Virus record (IMG/VR): IMGVR_UViG_3300020472_000125
Location: 1 to 28,698 of that record
DNA from: a virus
DNA: 28,698 nt
Strand: one strand, 5' to 3'
The notes beneath the pieces are model-generated. The model did no database searches and was not told where the DNA came from. It worked only from the letters and a program-made list of their open reading frames with translations. Shown here one piece after another: positions 19,955-26,594 of this stretch (position 1 is the first letter of the stretch; every line of letters starts with the position of its first letter). The position numbers and the translations under genes are program-made.

Positions 19955-21665
19955 TCATTTTCCTTCCTCGCCGACTTTGCGATGGTCCACCTGAAGCATC
20001 TGTGCTACCTCCGGGAGACGCAGTTGCGCTAGGTCCGCTAGTCCGTGTTGGTTGTATTGGTCCTGTTGCCGGGGATGGCGGTGCTGGTCTGACAGCTATA
20101 GCCGTTGCTGAAACTACAGCGGTTGCCGCCACGACGGTACGCCTTTCTTCTATGGTTATTGTTTGCCCATCTGCTTGGTAATCTTCAAAGCCACCAGCAA
20201 AGACATTTACAGTTTCTTCAAATGTGCTTTTAGTTTCTGAATCAGCTTCATTAAATATCTCGGCGTTTTCTTCAAACAATTCTTCAAGTTGCTCATCGCT
20301 TGCCTGTTCAAAAAATTCCTCATTATCTTCAAGGATTTCTTCTAACACATCATCAGCTTCTAAATCTTCAATAAGCTGCTCAAGCTGTTCCTCATCTTCC
20401 AGCAAATCTTCTATATCAACTTCTTCCAATTCAAGGTCTGGGTCATCTTCCCATTCCCCGGTTTCTTCATCGAAATAGATATCTTCTTCGTTCGGCGGTC
20501 CTTCTTCCCAGTCGTCTATGAATTCTTCATCAAGCCCTTCAGGAATTTCATCAATCGAACCCCCCGGGAAGTTCTCAAATTCTTCTTCTTCTGTCTCAAC
20601 CGTTTCTTCAAATTCTTCTTCGCTACCTTCTGTGTCGAAAGCGGAGTTGTCTGTTTCCTCATATTGCTCAAATTCATCAAAATCATCCTCATTTATCTCT
20701 GGCAAATCATCTTCAATAACTACGATAGGTTCGCCGTCATTTATATCTGCATCTAAATCCCAATCAAAGTCATCCCAGTCAATATCATCTACTTCTCCCC
20801 AGTCAATATCATCAATAATGATAGGCTCTGGAGATGGTATGGGTTCAGGTGTCGGTATTAATAGTGGCGGTGGTGTTGGGTCTGGCGGTTGCGGTGTCGG
20901 AGTTGGAGGAATAGGTGAAGGTGTTGGCAACGGTTCAGGTGAAGGTGTTGGACTCGGTGTCGGTGACGGTGTTGGTGTTGGATTTGGGGGAGGCACTTCG
21001 TCAGGAGTTGGTGTCGGCTCTGGTTCAGGAGTTGGGGTTGGGACCGGGGTTGGAGTCGGTTGAGGTGTCGGTGACGGAGTTGGTTCTGGCGTAGGTGTAG
21101 GAGGGACAGGCGTTGGGGTTGGTTCAGGAGTAGGAGTAGGAGTAGGAGTAGGTTCTTCTGGTACTGTCCAAGCCCCTCCAGAAACTTCTAATGTATATGT
21201 GCCTATGTAGTCAGTGTCGAAAGCATCAGCTCTTAATTGGTAGACTCCCGGAGATAGAACTGTGTCTATTTCTGAATCCCAACACATATTAGAACCATCA
21301 TTGTGGCTAGCTGAATCGTCATCATCTGTTATTAAAGTTAAAACTTCTTCACCGTCTACTTCTGTTACTGAATAAAGCCAAATGTGCGGATCTGCTGCAT
21401 AGGCGTGAGGGGCATCATCCCAATCATCGCAGGTCATGGAGGTGAAGGTGATGGCGTTTACTGGGGTTTGTTCTTCGGTAATTTCAAATGTAAATGAGGG
21501 CCCGGCACCAAAGGTATTCACCCAAATAGTACATCTATAACCATCAACTATTGTTTCGCAAGTTGTTTCAGTAGCATAGGCAGGCGGAGCAATCCAAGCA
21601 ACAAGCAGTACAAGCACTAAACATGAACGGCTTAATATCTTCAGTAAACGAGTGGCAGCTCTCAT
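19947..21665 (-). CDS. Large secreted protein with Thr-Pro and acidic low-complexity regions
   Basis: The 572 residues begin with a signal peptide (basic [13 protein letters not shown], hydrophobic [16 protein letters not shown]). Residues ~32-163 are a beta-rich domain with four Cys, ending [27 protein letters not shown], similar to PPC-type secreted domains. Residues ~165-280 are Thr-Pro/Glu-Pro/Ser-Pro repeats like a mucin stalk. Residues ~280-505 are extremely Asp/Glu-rich. A hydrophobic stretch ([17 protein letters not shown]) near 520 may anchor it, followed by a Ser/Gly/Pro/Arg tail. No catalytic motif is seen. It heads the operon of holins and SNase with a leaderless-type promoter. 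Confidence 0.8.
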   Translation of the reverse strand: MRAATRLLKILSRSCLVLVLLVAWIAPPAYATETTCETIVDGYRCTIWVNTFGAGPSFTFEITEEQTPVNAITFTSMTCDDWDDAPHAYAADPHIWLYSVTEVDGEEVLTLITDDDDSASHNDGSNMCWDSEIDTVLSPGVYQLRADAFDTDYIGTYTLEVSGGAWTVPEEPTPTPTPTPEPTPTPVPPTPTPEPTPSPTPQPTPTPVPTPTPEPEPTPTPDEVPPPNPTPTPSPTPSPTPSPEPLPTPSPIPPTPTPQPPDPTPPPLLIPTPEPIPSPEPIIIDDIDWGEVDDIDWDDFDWDLDADINDGEPIVVIEDDLPEINEDDFDEFEQYEETDNSAFDTEGSEEEFEETVETEEEEFENFPGGSIDEIPEGLDEEFIDDWEEGPPNEEDIYFDEETGEWEDDPDLELEEVDIEDLLEDEEQLEQLIEDLEADDVLEEILEDNEEFFEQASDEQLEELFEENAEIFNEADSETKSTFEETVNVFAGGFEDYQADGQTITIEERRTVVAATAVVSATAIAVRPAPPSPATGPIQPTRTSGPSATASPGGSTDASGGPSQSRRGRKMND

Positions 21666-21701
21666 GCTGCTAATTTTAGAAGATTATCAGTAGTTTGTCT
21701 T
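21666..21701 (-). promoter_or_regulatory. Leaderless-type promoter of the secreted protein-holin-SNase operon
   Basis: Minus strand: AAGACA (21701-21696), 17 bp spacer, TAAAAT (21678-21673), 7 bp, ATG 21665. There is no Shine-Dalgarno before the ATG. Confidence 0.6.
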
Positions 21702-21717
21702 TAGCGTATGGGGCATA

Positions 21718-21747
21718 AAGAAACCCCCACCGAAGTGGGGGCTTCTT
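21718..21747 (-). terminator. Hairpin terminator of gene 21757
   Basis: On the minus strand CCCCCAC pairs with GTGGGGG around TTCG, with flanking AAGAAG and TTTCTTT. It separates the MEL cassette at 21757 from the lysis operon promoter. Confidence 0.85.
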
Positions 21748-21756
21748 CCTCCTTTA

Positions 21757-22026
21757 TTATTTTTGAATAGTTTGACCTATATTTTTGAACCGATAGATTT
21801 TGTCTCGGTGAGATCTGATTACTGTTGGAAGTATGTCTGAGCCGCCTATTCGGATTACCCACCCTTCTCCAGTTGATGTTTTTTCATATCTGCTAACAGT
21901 ACCCTCAACTAATTTAATGTTTTTTGGGTCTGTATGATCTTCAACTAATACAGCTTGACCTATGTAGAGGTCTTTGTCGTCAGTCATGTTTTGCCTTTCT
22001 TGGTTTGGTTTATTGGTTAACTCCAT
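21757..22026 (-). CDS. MEL-leader small beta protein (unknown function)
   Basis: The 89 residues begin MELTNKPNQERQNM, 7 bp after a TAGAGT -10 box. The second ATG at residue 14 (MTDDKDLYIGQAVLVEDH) follows AAGAAAGGCAAAAC. The body (LYIGQAVLVEDHTDPKNIKLVEGTVSRYEKTSTGEGWVIRIGG) is strand-rich like a KOW or SH3-type barrel. The leader peptide is nearly identical to that of gene 26595, although the bodies are unrelated, so the leader is conserved as a unit. It is the minus half of the 22.0 kb cassette. Confidence 0.72.
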   Translation of the reverse strand: MELTNKPNQERQNMTDDKDLYIGQAVLVEDHTDPKNIKLVEGTVSRYEKTSTGEGWVIRIGGSDILPTVIRSHRDKIYRFKNIGQTIQK

Positions 22027-22062
22027 ATTGATTACTCTACAAGTTGTTCATCTGTCTGTAAA
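22027..22062 (-). promoter_or_regulatory. MEL-module leaderless promoter (copy 7)
   Basis: Minus strand: TTTACA (22062-22057), 17 bp spacer starting GACAGAT, TAGAGT (22039-22034), 7 bp, ATGGAGTT at 22026. GGGG precedes the -35 box. Confidence 0.82.
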
Positions 22063-22090
22063 CCCCACTTATATAAATATCTGAATAAGG

Positions 22091-22125
22091 TTTACATACC
22101 GGGCATGAACTTGTATCTTCAAAAT
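22091..22125 (+). promoter_or_regulatory. MEL-module leaderless promoter (copy 8)
   Basis: TTTACA (22091-22096), 17 bp spacer starting TACCGGG, TATCTT (22114-22119), 6 bp, ATGGAGTT at 22126. It is divergent from copy 7. Confidence 0.82.
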
Positions 22126-22365
22126 ATGGAGTTACATAAAAAACCAAAAGGAGATAAATCCATGAAAGTGACAAGTATAAGATATTTTGAGACTTCCCGG
22201 GGGGTTGGCTACGAAGCCAAAACCAAAGAAGGGAGTATCTGGAACGATGGAGATGGTGGTCCAACCTACTTCAGGGGCAACACACCAGAAACTCACAGAG
22301 AATTTTGTCGAGTAGACGAATTTGAACTGGAAGCGTTTATAGATACTTTTGAAAACGTAAAATAA
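22126..22365 (+). CDS. MEL-leader small protein (unknown function)
   Basis: 79 residues from ATG 22126 (MELHKKPKGDKSM). The second in-frame ATG at 22162 (MKVTSIRYFETSRGVGYEAKT) follows AAAGGAGATAAATCC. The body reads FETSRGVGYEAKTKEGSIWNDGDGGPTYF, strands with a Gly/Asp turn, then a helical acidic end (EFELEAFIDTFENVK). Not recognised. Its TSRGVG codons coincide with a copy of the CCGGGGGG motif, read in a different frame from other copies. It stands alone between promoter and terminator. Confidence 0.7.
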   Translation: MELHKKPKGDKSMKVTSIRYFETSRGVGYEAKTKEGSIWNDGDGGPTYFRGNTPETHREFCRVDEFELEAFIDTFENVK

Positions 22366-22381
22366 ACACCCCCTCAAAAAG

Positions 22382-22408
22382 CCCTCTACTTCGGTAGGGG
22401 GTTTTTTT
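22382..22408 (+). terminator. UUCG-loop terminator after gene 22126
   Basis: CCCTCTAC and GTAGGGGG pair (one T-G) around TTCG, followed by seven T. The T-run overlaps the stop codon of the minus-strand Com-like gene. Confidence 0.88.
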
Positions 22409-22580
22409 AGTGTTCAGTATATTCTTTGCAGTACCTACAGCGAAGCCTAAAGGGCGTTGTTACCATTTCGGCTAATAGTTTACTACAAGTGCCGCAAAGT
22501 ACGTTAGAAAGCGTTTTAGAGCCATTAGAAGGCTTTTCAGCGTAAAGGTCTATAGGGTTTTCACTACGTTGTAGTTGCAT
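22407..22580 (-). CDS. com: Com-like zinc-finger protein
   Basis: The 57 residues start MQLQRSENPIDLYAEKPSNG and end NVLCGTCSKLLAEMVTTPFR then LRCRYCKEYTEH. Two Cys-x2-Cys pairs flanking a KLLA block match the zinc finger of Mu Com ('C--C-KLL------IRCPRCK'), which binds mom mRNA and opens its start for translation. The gene overlaps the end of the tail-terminator gene by 31 bp. A Mom-like gene lies at 2858-3592, so the regulator and target would be far apart. Without a search I cannot exclude an unrelated zinc ribbon. Confidence 0.62.
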   Translation of the reverse strand: MQLQRSENPIDLYAEKPSNGSKTLSNVLCGTCSKLLAEMVTTPFRLRCRYCKEYTEH

Positions 22581-22954
22581 GAGACTACTAGGCGCTCCTG
22601 TCCATCCCTTTCGAGAGGAAACGGTGATTGGTTTCCTTCTATTTTCAAATAAAGAGTTGAAGTTAATGTTTCGTTTTCTACTGACTGTAAAGATTTGAAG
22701 ATATCCACAGCTAATGCTTCAGCGGTTGCGTATGAAGCCGCACGAACTAATGTTTGTAGTCCTTGAGTTTCTAAAGGTGGGTAGGAAGCCCCAAAAGTAT
22801 CTGTTGGTGCTGTCCCCCCGGTTTGTATTAATCCAACGCAAGTATCGGGTGAATCAGGTAATCGACCAAGAAACAAATTAGTGCCTAATGTTAAATCCTG
22901 CGTTGAAATGCTTGCGGCTGCAAGGTACGTTCCGACATCGGTTAACATGCTCAT
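22550..22954 (-). CDS. Tail terminator / minor capsid-type protein
   Basis: The 134 residues begin MSMLTDVGTYLAAASISTQDLTLGTNLFLGRLPDSPDTCVGLIQTGG and continue FGASYPPLETQGLQTLVRAASYATAEALAVDIFKSLQ. The 'LG-----LP--PD-CV-L--TGG' and 'E-P-LQ--VRA-SY--A-----I---L' pattern matches the tail terminator family of siphophages, which caps the tail tube and joins it to the head. It follows the gp10-like gene with a 4 bp overlap, as in the usual head-tail order. Contains a copy of the CCGGGGGG motif. Confidence 0.75.
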   Translation of the reverse strand: MSMLTDVGTYLAAASISTQDLTLGTNLFLGRLPDSPDTCVGLIQTGGTAPTDTFGASYPPLETQGLQTLVRAASYATAEALAVDIFKSLQSVENETLTSTLYLKIEGNQSPFPLERDGQERLVVSCNYNVVKTL

Positions 22955-23415
22955 GCGTATAGTTTAATGTATTTGTTAATTAGTTCAAGGAGCTTATTCT
23001 CAAAACCTACACCGCCAATATTTTTTAATGGTTCTTCTAAGTATTTAGGACCGCCTTTTGGTCTTTTAGTACCGGGCGCTGTCGGGCCGCTTCCAGATTT
23101 TTTGCTAACTTTCCTTCTTCCGGGAGGTTTCGGCGGATGCCAATAGTTAGGCATTTCATGCTGCATAACTGCGTAGGGAGCAGCTGTGCCTCCGTACCCA
23201 ATTTTGCCCTCTGGTTTATCTTTCAGAACTTTAGGCAGATCTAAAGTCATTGACCTTGCAAGCGCTCCGGTATCAAAAGGGACAACTTCTTGTGATTTTT
23301 TAGATACTTCAATGGTGATGTCTTTAACAGCTTCTCTAGCTGCTTCTAAAACAACAAGGTTCGCTTCAGCCATTTTTTTTTGGAGATCTGCCATACCTGT
23401 AACTACGATTGCCAT
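22951..23415 (-). CDS. HK97 gp10-like head-tail / minor tail protein
   Basis: The 154 residues fit the gp10 family: a helical N-terminus (MADLQKKMAEANLVVLEAAREAVKDITIEVSKKSQEVVPFDTGALARSM), then GYGGTAAPYAVMQHEMPNYWHPPKPPGRRK and YLEEPLKNIG. 'VP-DTG-L--S' and 'YA---H' are the family's signature. There is a basic Pro/Gly/Lys segment (KSGSGPTAPGTKRPKGGPK), longer than usual. It sits between head-closure and tail-terminator genes, which agrees with a role in the head-tail joint. Confidence 0.85.
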   Translation of the reverse strand: MAIVVTGMADLQKKMAEANLVVLEAAREAVKDITIEVSKKSQEVVPFDTGALARSMTLDLPKVLKDKPEGKIGYGGTAAPYAVMQHEMPNYWHPPKPPGRRKVSKKSGSGPTAPGTKRPKGGPKYLEEPLKNIGGVGFENKLLELINKYIKLYA

Positions 23416-23795
23416 TATGACTTTGTGCTCCTACCGCAATAGGCGATTACTGCTACTTGCCCAAGCGCATTGCTTTTCAAATCCACTCGAACTATTGGGC
23501 GTGTACCTGAAATCGGTGCCGGGAGGGTTATCTCATCATCTATTTCCAATGTTAGTGACTGGTCAGGGATATATGCGATGAAATCACATTGAGCCGTTTC
23601 ACTTGAAACATCGCGATCAGCTTGTGTGCTTTTCCGTACATAAGCGGCGTAGCTGGTAGTGCTCCCGGAGTATGAAATTTCTCCGTAATTGTTCCGAGTT
23701 GGGTTAGTTCTGACACTTACCGTAGTTGGTGTCATTTCATTTTTAAGAGCTGTAGCAAAAACCGCAGCAGGTGAAGCCCCAGTCACGATTTCCAC
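23415..23795 (-). CDS. Head-closure / head-tail joining protein
   Basis: The 126 residues start MEIVTGASPAAVFATALKNEMTPTTVSVRT and are mainly beta strands: EISYSGSTTSYAAYVRKST, TAQCDFIAYIPDQSLTLEIDDEITLPAPIS, RPIVRVDLKSNALGQVAVIAYCG. 'D-ITLP----RPIVRVD' resembles small head-closure (stopper) proteins. It is placed by order: connector, this gene, gp10-like, tail terminator. The start overlaps the connector gene by 13 bp and the stop abuts the gp10-like start. Confidence 0.65.
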   Translation of the reverse strand: MEIVTGASPAAVFATALKNEMTPTTVSVRTNPTRNNYGEISYSGSTTSYAAYVRKSTQADRDVSSETAQCDFIAYIPDQSLTLEIDDEITLPAPISGTRPIVRVDLKSNALGQVAVIAYCGRSTKS

Positions 23796-24271
23796 CCTGC
23801 ATCATCATTGGATGGCGCAACCGGGGACCCTGCCCCCCAATCGGTTGTATTAGCAAATTGTCCTTGCCTAAAAGATGGTTTAACTAAATTAGAATTATCT
23901 TGATCTATTTCTTTATCAGAAACGGTTATGCCGCCAGCGTAAGGGGTTGGCGTGCCGCCTTCTGATTGTGCGAGGACTTTGAGTTCTTTTGCTTGCAGTC
24001 GTGCGTTTTCAGCTTTCTGGAACATGTCGACTTTCATGTCACCAATCGACTGGTCAGCTAAACGAGAGAATTTGGAAGCAATCGTTATCATGCAACGGTG
24101 AGCAACAGTGTAGAGCGAATCTGTTGATGTGGTACTTCCGGTAACTTGGCTATTTGTCCACGAAATTTCTTCGTTGGCCAAAAGCTGATCGTTGGTGTCG
24201 GTGTCACCAATAAGGAATCGGATTGCGTCTAAAGCGCTTGAGTCTGGATCTCCTGAATAACTCCAAGCCAT
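23783..24271 (-). CDS. Head-tail connector (adaptor) protein
   Basis: The 162 residues open MAWSYSGDPDSSALDAIRFLIGDTDTNDQLLANEEISW, the typical start of gp6/gp15-like adaptors in actinophages. YTVAHRCMITIASKFSRLADQSIGDMKVDMFQKAENARLQAKELKVLAQ, a long helix that contacts the portal, follows. The last third is loop-rich (GGTPTPYAGGITVSDKEIDQ). AAGGAGATC precedes the ATG, so this gene is leadered. A strong hairpin lies upstream at 24292-24324. Confidence 0.82.
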   Translation of the reverse strand: MAWSYSGDPDSSALDAIRFLIGDTDTNDQLLANEEISWTNSQVTGSTTSTDSLYTVAHRCMITIASKFSRLADQSIGDMKVDMFQKAENARLQAKELKVLAQSEGGTPTPYAGGITVSDKEIDQDNSNLVKPSFRQGQFANTTDWGAGSPVAPSNDDAGWKS

Positions 24272-24291
24272 GTGATCTCCTTAAAAGTTTT

Positions 24292-24324
24292 GTAGGGAGG
24301 GAGGTTTGCACCTACCCTCCCTAC
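24292..24324 (-). promoter_or_regulatory. Strong intercistronic hairpin with GCAA tetraloop between MCP and connector
   Basis: On the minus strand GTAGGGAGGG pairs with CCCTCCCTAC, then after a one-base bulge AGGT pairs with ACCT around GCAA. AAAACTTTT follows, with no real T-run. It begins about 50 bp after the capsid stop and ends about 20 bp before the connector start. Likely a leaky attenuator or mRNA-stability element. Confidence 0.7.
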
Positions 24325-24373
24325 AGGTTTAACGGTTTAGCGGTGGCAGCCCATAGGGCTTACTAAATCGTGA

Positions 24374-25333
24374 TTAGGCTGCTACTGGATTGCTGAAGAA
24401 GTAACCGAGAGCGCTTGAAATGACTTTAAAGTCCCATGCGCTTTCAATTTCTATTCTGTCAGCACGGTTAGCATCCATACGGAATCGGCTGATAGCGGTG
24501 TTGGTTCCAATTCCACCAGACTGGGCGAGCCCGGTCCATGAGAAGTTGTAGCCAGCGCTTGGTGCCATAATTCCAGCATTAGGAGCTGTGTAGCAAAGCA
24601 ACGCATCTCGATCACCGATTTGAGCGTAAGAAGCGGATGCTCCTTCAGCAGCGGTGTTCTTAATGCCTGCCATTACGAGTACACGGTCAACACCAAGCAC
24701 AGATGCGAGGAGTTCCTCGGTGATGCTTGAGCTGCTTGTGTACTTGTATCGGTCAATGATGTCAGCGTGGTTCTTGAGAATGCTGAATACTTTGTAGCTC
24801 ATAACTAAAGTATTTGGCTTGTAGCCTGTATTCGTTAGAACGGTGTTGATACCTGTTTGAACATCTGCGATTGGGGTACTCCCGGAAGATGCGCTCCACA
24901 AAGTGGAAGGCGTGCTATCGGTTCCCCAGACTGAAGTTGCAAAGTAGTTTGTTGCCCAATCAATTTCTTGACGGATCAACATTTGCTGTGAAAGGAAACG
25001 AGTTGCATCCATATCTGGTGATAGTGGAGCATCTGAGTTTGCCCTTACTTGATCGCCGATGTCCTTATGGAGAGCGTAGACCATTGCGCTATAGCTGTCA
25101 GTGGAAAGACCGTAGCCTGTTCCTGCTGATTCAGTACCATCGGCACGCAGTTCTACTTGATCTCGAAAGAAATCAGCTTGTGTATAAGTAAAGAACTTAT
25201 CGCTTTGTTTCTGCACTGGAACAGTCGGAAAGACCTTCCCGGCAACGAAAGCATATTGTTCTTGCATATAGGCGATAGACATGTTCGTCAGAATTGCGTC
25301 TACATGTACGTCACCTGTGGTTGGTTGTGGCAT
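24374..25333 (-). CDS. Major capsid protein (HK97-fold, gpE-like)
   Basis: The 319 residues are typical of major capsid proteins: MPQPTTGDVHVDAILTNMSIAYMQEQYAFVAGKVFPTVPVQKQSDKFFTYTQADFFRDQVELRADGTES, EIDWATNYFATSVWG, NTLVMSYKVFSILKNHADIIDRYKYT and a C-terminal FRMDANRADRIEIESAWDFKVIS. The 'A---FP-VPV-KQSDKYF-Y' opening and 'R-D----DRIE-----D-KV' ending recall gpE-type capsids. It follows decoration and scaffold genes. It makes the icosahedral shell and is expected to be the most abundant virion protein. Confidence 0.9.
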   Translation of the reverse strand: MPQPTTGDVHVDAILTNMSIAYMQEQYAFVAGKVFPTVPVQKQSDKFFTYTQADFFRDQVELRADGTESAGTGYGLSTDSYSAMVYALHKDIGDQVRANSDAPLSPDMDATRFLSQQMLIRQEIDWATNYFATSVWGTDSTPSTLWSASSGSTPIADVQTGINTVLTNTGYKPNTLVMSYKVFSILKNHADIIDRYKYTSSSSITEELLASVLGVDRVLVMAGIKNTAAEGASASYAQIGDRDALLCYTAPNAGIMAPSAGYNFSWTGLAQSGGIGTNTAISRFRMDANRADRIEIESAWDFKVISSALGYFFSNPVAA

Positions 25334-25345
25334 CGTTCAGTCTCC

Positions 25346-25732
25346 TTACGCTGCTCGGCTGTTTGATATTGTTACCAATACTGATTGTAAGGTTCCTGCT
25401 GCCCCAGCGGTTAAGGCTTGACCACAGTTGTACACTGTCGTTTCTGTGCCTGCTACGACTGGCTGACATTGACCATCAGCGGATGTTCCCACAACATCTC
25501 CGGCTGCAAGTGTTGCATCGGCAGACACTTTGGAAACACCAAAGACTCTTACGATTGCTTGCTCACCTGAAGCTGGTTTGTTCTGCAATACTCCGATTGG
25601 TTTATCGGTGACTGCTGCGCAAACTGTTACGGTACCTTCGGCTGACATTTTTACAAAATAGTATTGGGATGAAGATAGATCAGCGGAAGCCGTAAAGGTT
25701 CCGATGTCTATTCCTATTGTTTCGTATGCCAT
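25346..25732 (-). CDS. Capsid decoration / head-fibre protein (DUF2190-like)
   Basis: The 128 residues are a small beta protein rich in Ala, Val, Thr and Gly: MAYETIGIDIGTFTASADLSSSQYYFVKMSAEGTVTVCAAVTDKPIGVLQNKPASGEQAIVRVFGVSKVSADATLAAGDVVGTSADGQ. 'DLS--QY--VK----G-V--C-A-TD-PIGVLQNKP-AG--A-V' is the DUF2190-type decoration pattern. It lies 2 bp after the scaffold stop and just before the capsid gene. It probably binds the outer shell to stabilise it. Confidence 0.8.
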   Translation of the reverse strand: MAYETIGIDIGTFTASADLSSSQYYFVKMSAEGTVTVCAAVTDKPIGVLQNKPASGEQAIVRVFGVSKVSADATLAAGDVVGTSADGQCQPVVAGTETTVYNCGQALTAGAAGTLQSVLVTISNSRAA

Positions 25733-25734
25733 TA

Positions 25735-26433
25735 TTAGGCTCCCATCTCAGCGACATAAGCGCTGTATAGTTCGGGGTTTTCTACGGCTACTTTGGCTAT
25801 TCCGTCAGATAGAGAACTAGCTGAACCATCATCAACCATAGCTTTTGCCATAGCCTCGATTTGTCCGTAGCTGTCCTCATGCTCTGGGGAGCCGTCTGAG
25901 CCGATTTCTTTGAGTATGCCAGCTTCGCCAAGAGCGACTGCAACAGCGTCAAAGATTTCTTCTACTTTTTGAGAAGCATCAGGAACAGTAGAACGCATTG
26001 AACGGAGGACTGGAGCAAACTCAACCGGGTCCAACTGAGGAACGATAGCCCAGCGTTGGGCATCTCTTACAGCTTTCTCCAATGCAGAGTTTTCTTCAAT
26101 ATCAACTAACTTTGCTTTTGTGTCTGAAAGTTCTTTGCGAACATCATTCAGCTCTTTTGCAAGTTCAGTCGATTCAACCTCAACAATTTCTTCTACTTGT
26201 GTTTCCTGCACCGCTTCTTCTTCTTCTTGCATTACATCTGTATCCACATTTGTCTCCAAAGAGTCGGGGTTAGGTTCTATAATTTCAGCTAACGCTACAT
26301 TTAATTCATTATCACTATTTTTAATCACTGCCCAACCTTCATGTAATGATGCCGGGTGATCAACTCCTGAAATTTCTTTAAGGCGTAAATCCGTGAGTTT
26401 TTTGATTTTGCGTTTGAATGCATTGTTAGCCAT
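25735..26433 (-). CDS. Scaffold-like protein with protease-like VDHPA motif at the N-terminus
   Basis: The 232 residues begin MANNAFKRKIKKLTDLRLKEISGVDHPASLHEGWAVIKN. The 'KEISGVDHPA----GW-VIK' block is normally near the end of prohead proteases. A long acidic coiled coil then runs (about 60-125: MQEEEEAVQETQVEEIVEVESTELAKELNDVRKELSDTKAKLVDIEE), and a helical C-terminus ends DGIAKVAVENPELYSAYVAEMGA. This is the make-up of a scaffold that gathers capsid subunits. The protease itself appears to be the XkdF-like gene at 12910. ATG 26433 lies 7 bp after TAACCT with no Shine-Dalgarno, so it is probably leaderless. Confidence 0.75.
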   Translation of the reverse strand: MANNAFKRKIKKLTDLRLKEISGVDHPASLHEGWAVIKNSDNELNVALAEIIEPNPDSLETNVDTDVMQEEEEAVQETQVEEIVEVESTELAKELNDVRKELSDTKAKLVDIEENSALEKAVRDAQRWAIVPQLDPVEFAPVLRSMRSTVPDASQKVEEIFDAVAVALGEAGILKEIGSDGSPEHEDSYGQIEAMAKAMVDDGSASSLSDGIAKVAVENPELYSAYVAEMGA

Positions 26434-26470
26434 ATTTGTGAGGTTAGCATCTCCCGGGGGGACTTGTCAG
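26434..26470 (-). promoter_or_regulatory. Leaderless-type promoter of the scaffold-capsid operon, with CCGGGGGG motif in its spacer
   Basis: Minus strand: CTGACA (26470-26465), 18 bp spacer containing GTCCCCCCGGGAGA, TAACCT (26446-26441), 7 bp, ATG 26433. The motif copy is intergenic (26450-26464) and could be a protein-binding site that governs capsid genes. Confidence 0.62.
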
Positions 26471-26490
26471 TAGTGTCTACAAATATGCAC

Positions 26491-26530
26491 AAAAAATATC
26501 CCCAACCTATTTCTAAGCTGGGGATATTTT
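26491..26530. terminator. Bidirectional hairpin between divergent genes
   Basis: AAAATATCCCCA pairs with TGGGGATATTTT around a 14-base loop. It lies between the divergent scaffold and 26595 promoters, where no gene ends, so it may be an insulator or mark the edge of the inserted cassette. Confidence 0.75.
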
Positions 26531-26558
26531 GATGGTTAAAACAAACTACTAAGTGGAG

Positions 26559-26594
26559 TTTACATACCGGGCACCAACTTGTATTGTCTTAAAT
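26559..26594 (+). promoter_or_regulatory. MEL-module leaderless promoter (copy 9)
   Basis: TTTACA (26559-26564), 17 bp spacer starting TACCGGG, TATTGT (26582-26587), 7 bp, ATGGAGTT at 26595. TGGAG precedes the -35 box in place of TGGGG. Confidence 0.82.

Noticed and set aside
20224-21063. Long plus-strand reading frames full of Ser or Gly/Val opposite the secreted protein
   Set aside because: They are the antisense of Thr-Pro and Asp/Glu repeats; no ribosome site and low complexity.
21000-21160. Short tandem repeats that could look like a CRISPR or minisatellite
   Set aside because: They are codons for a Thr-Pro/Glu-Pro stalk; no unique spacers of constant length.
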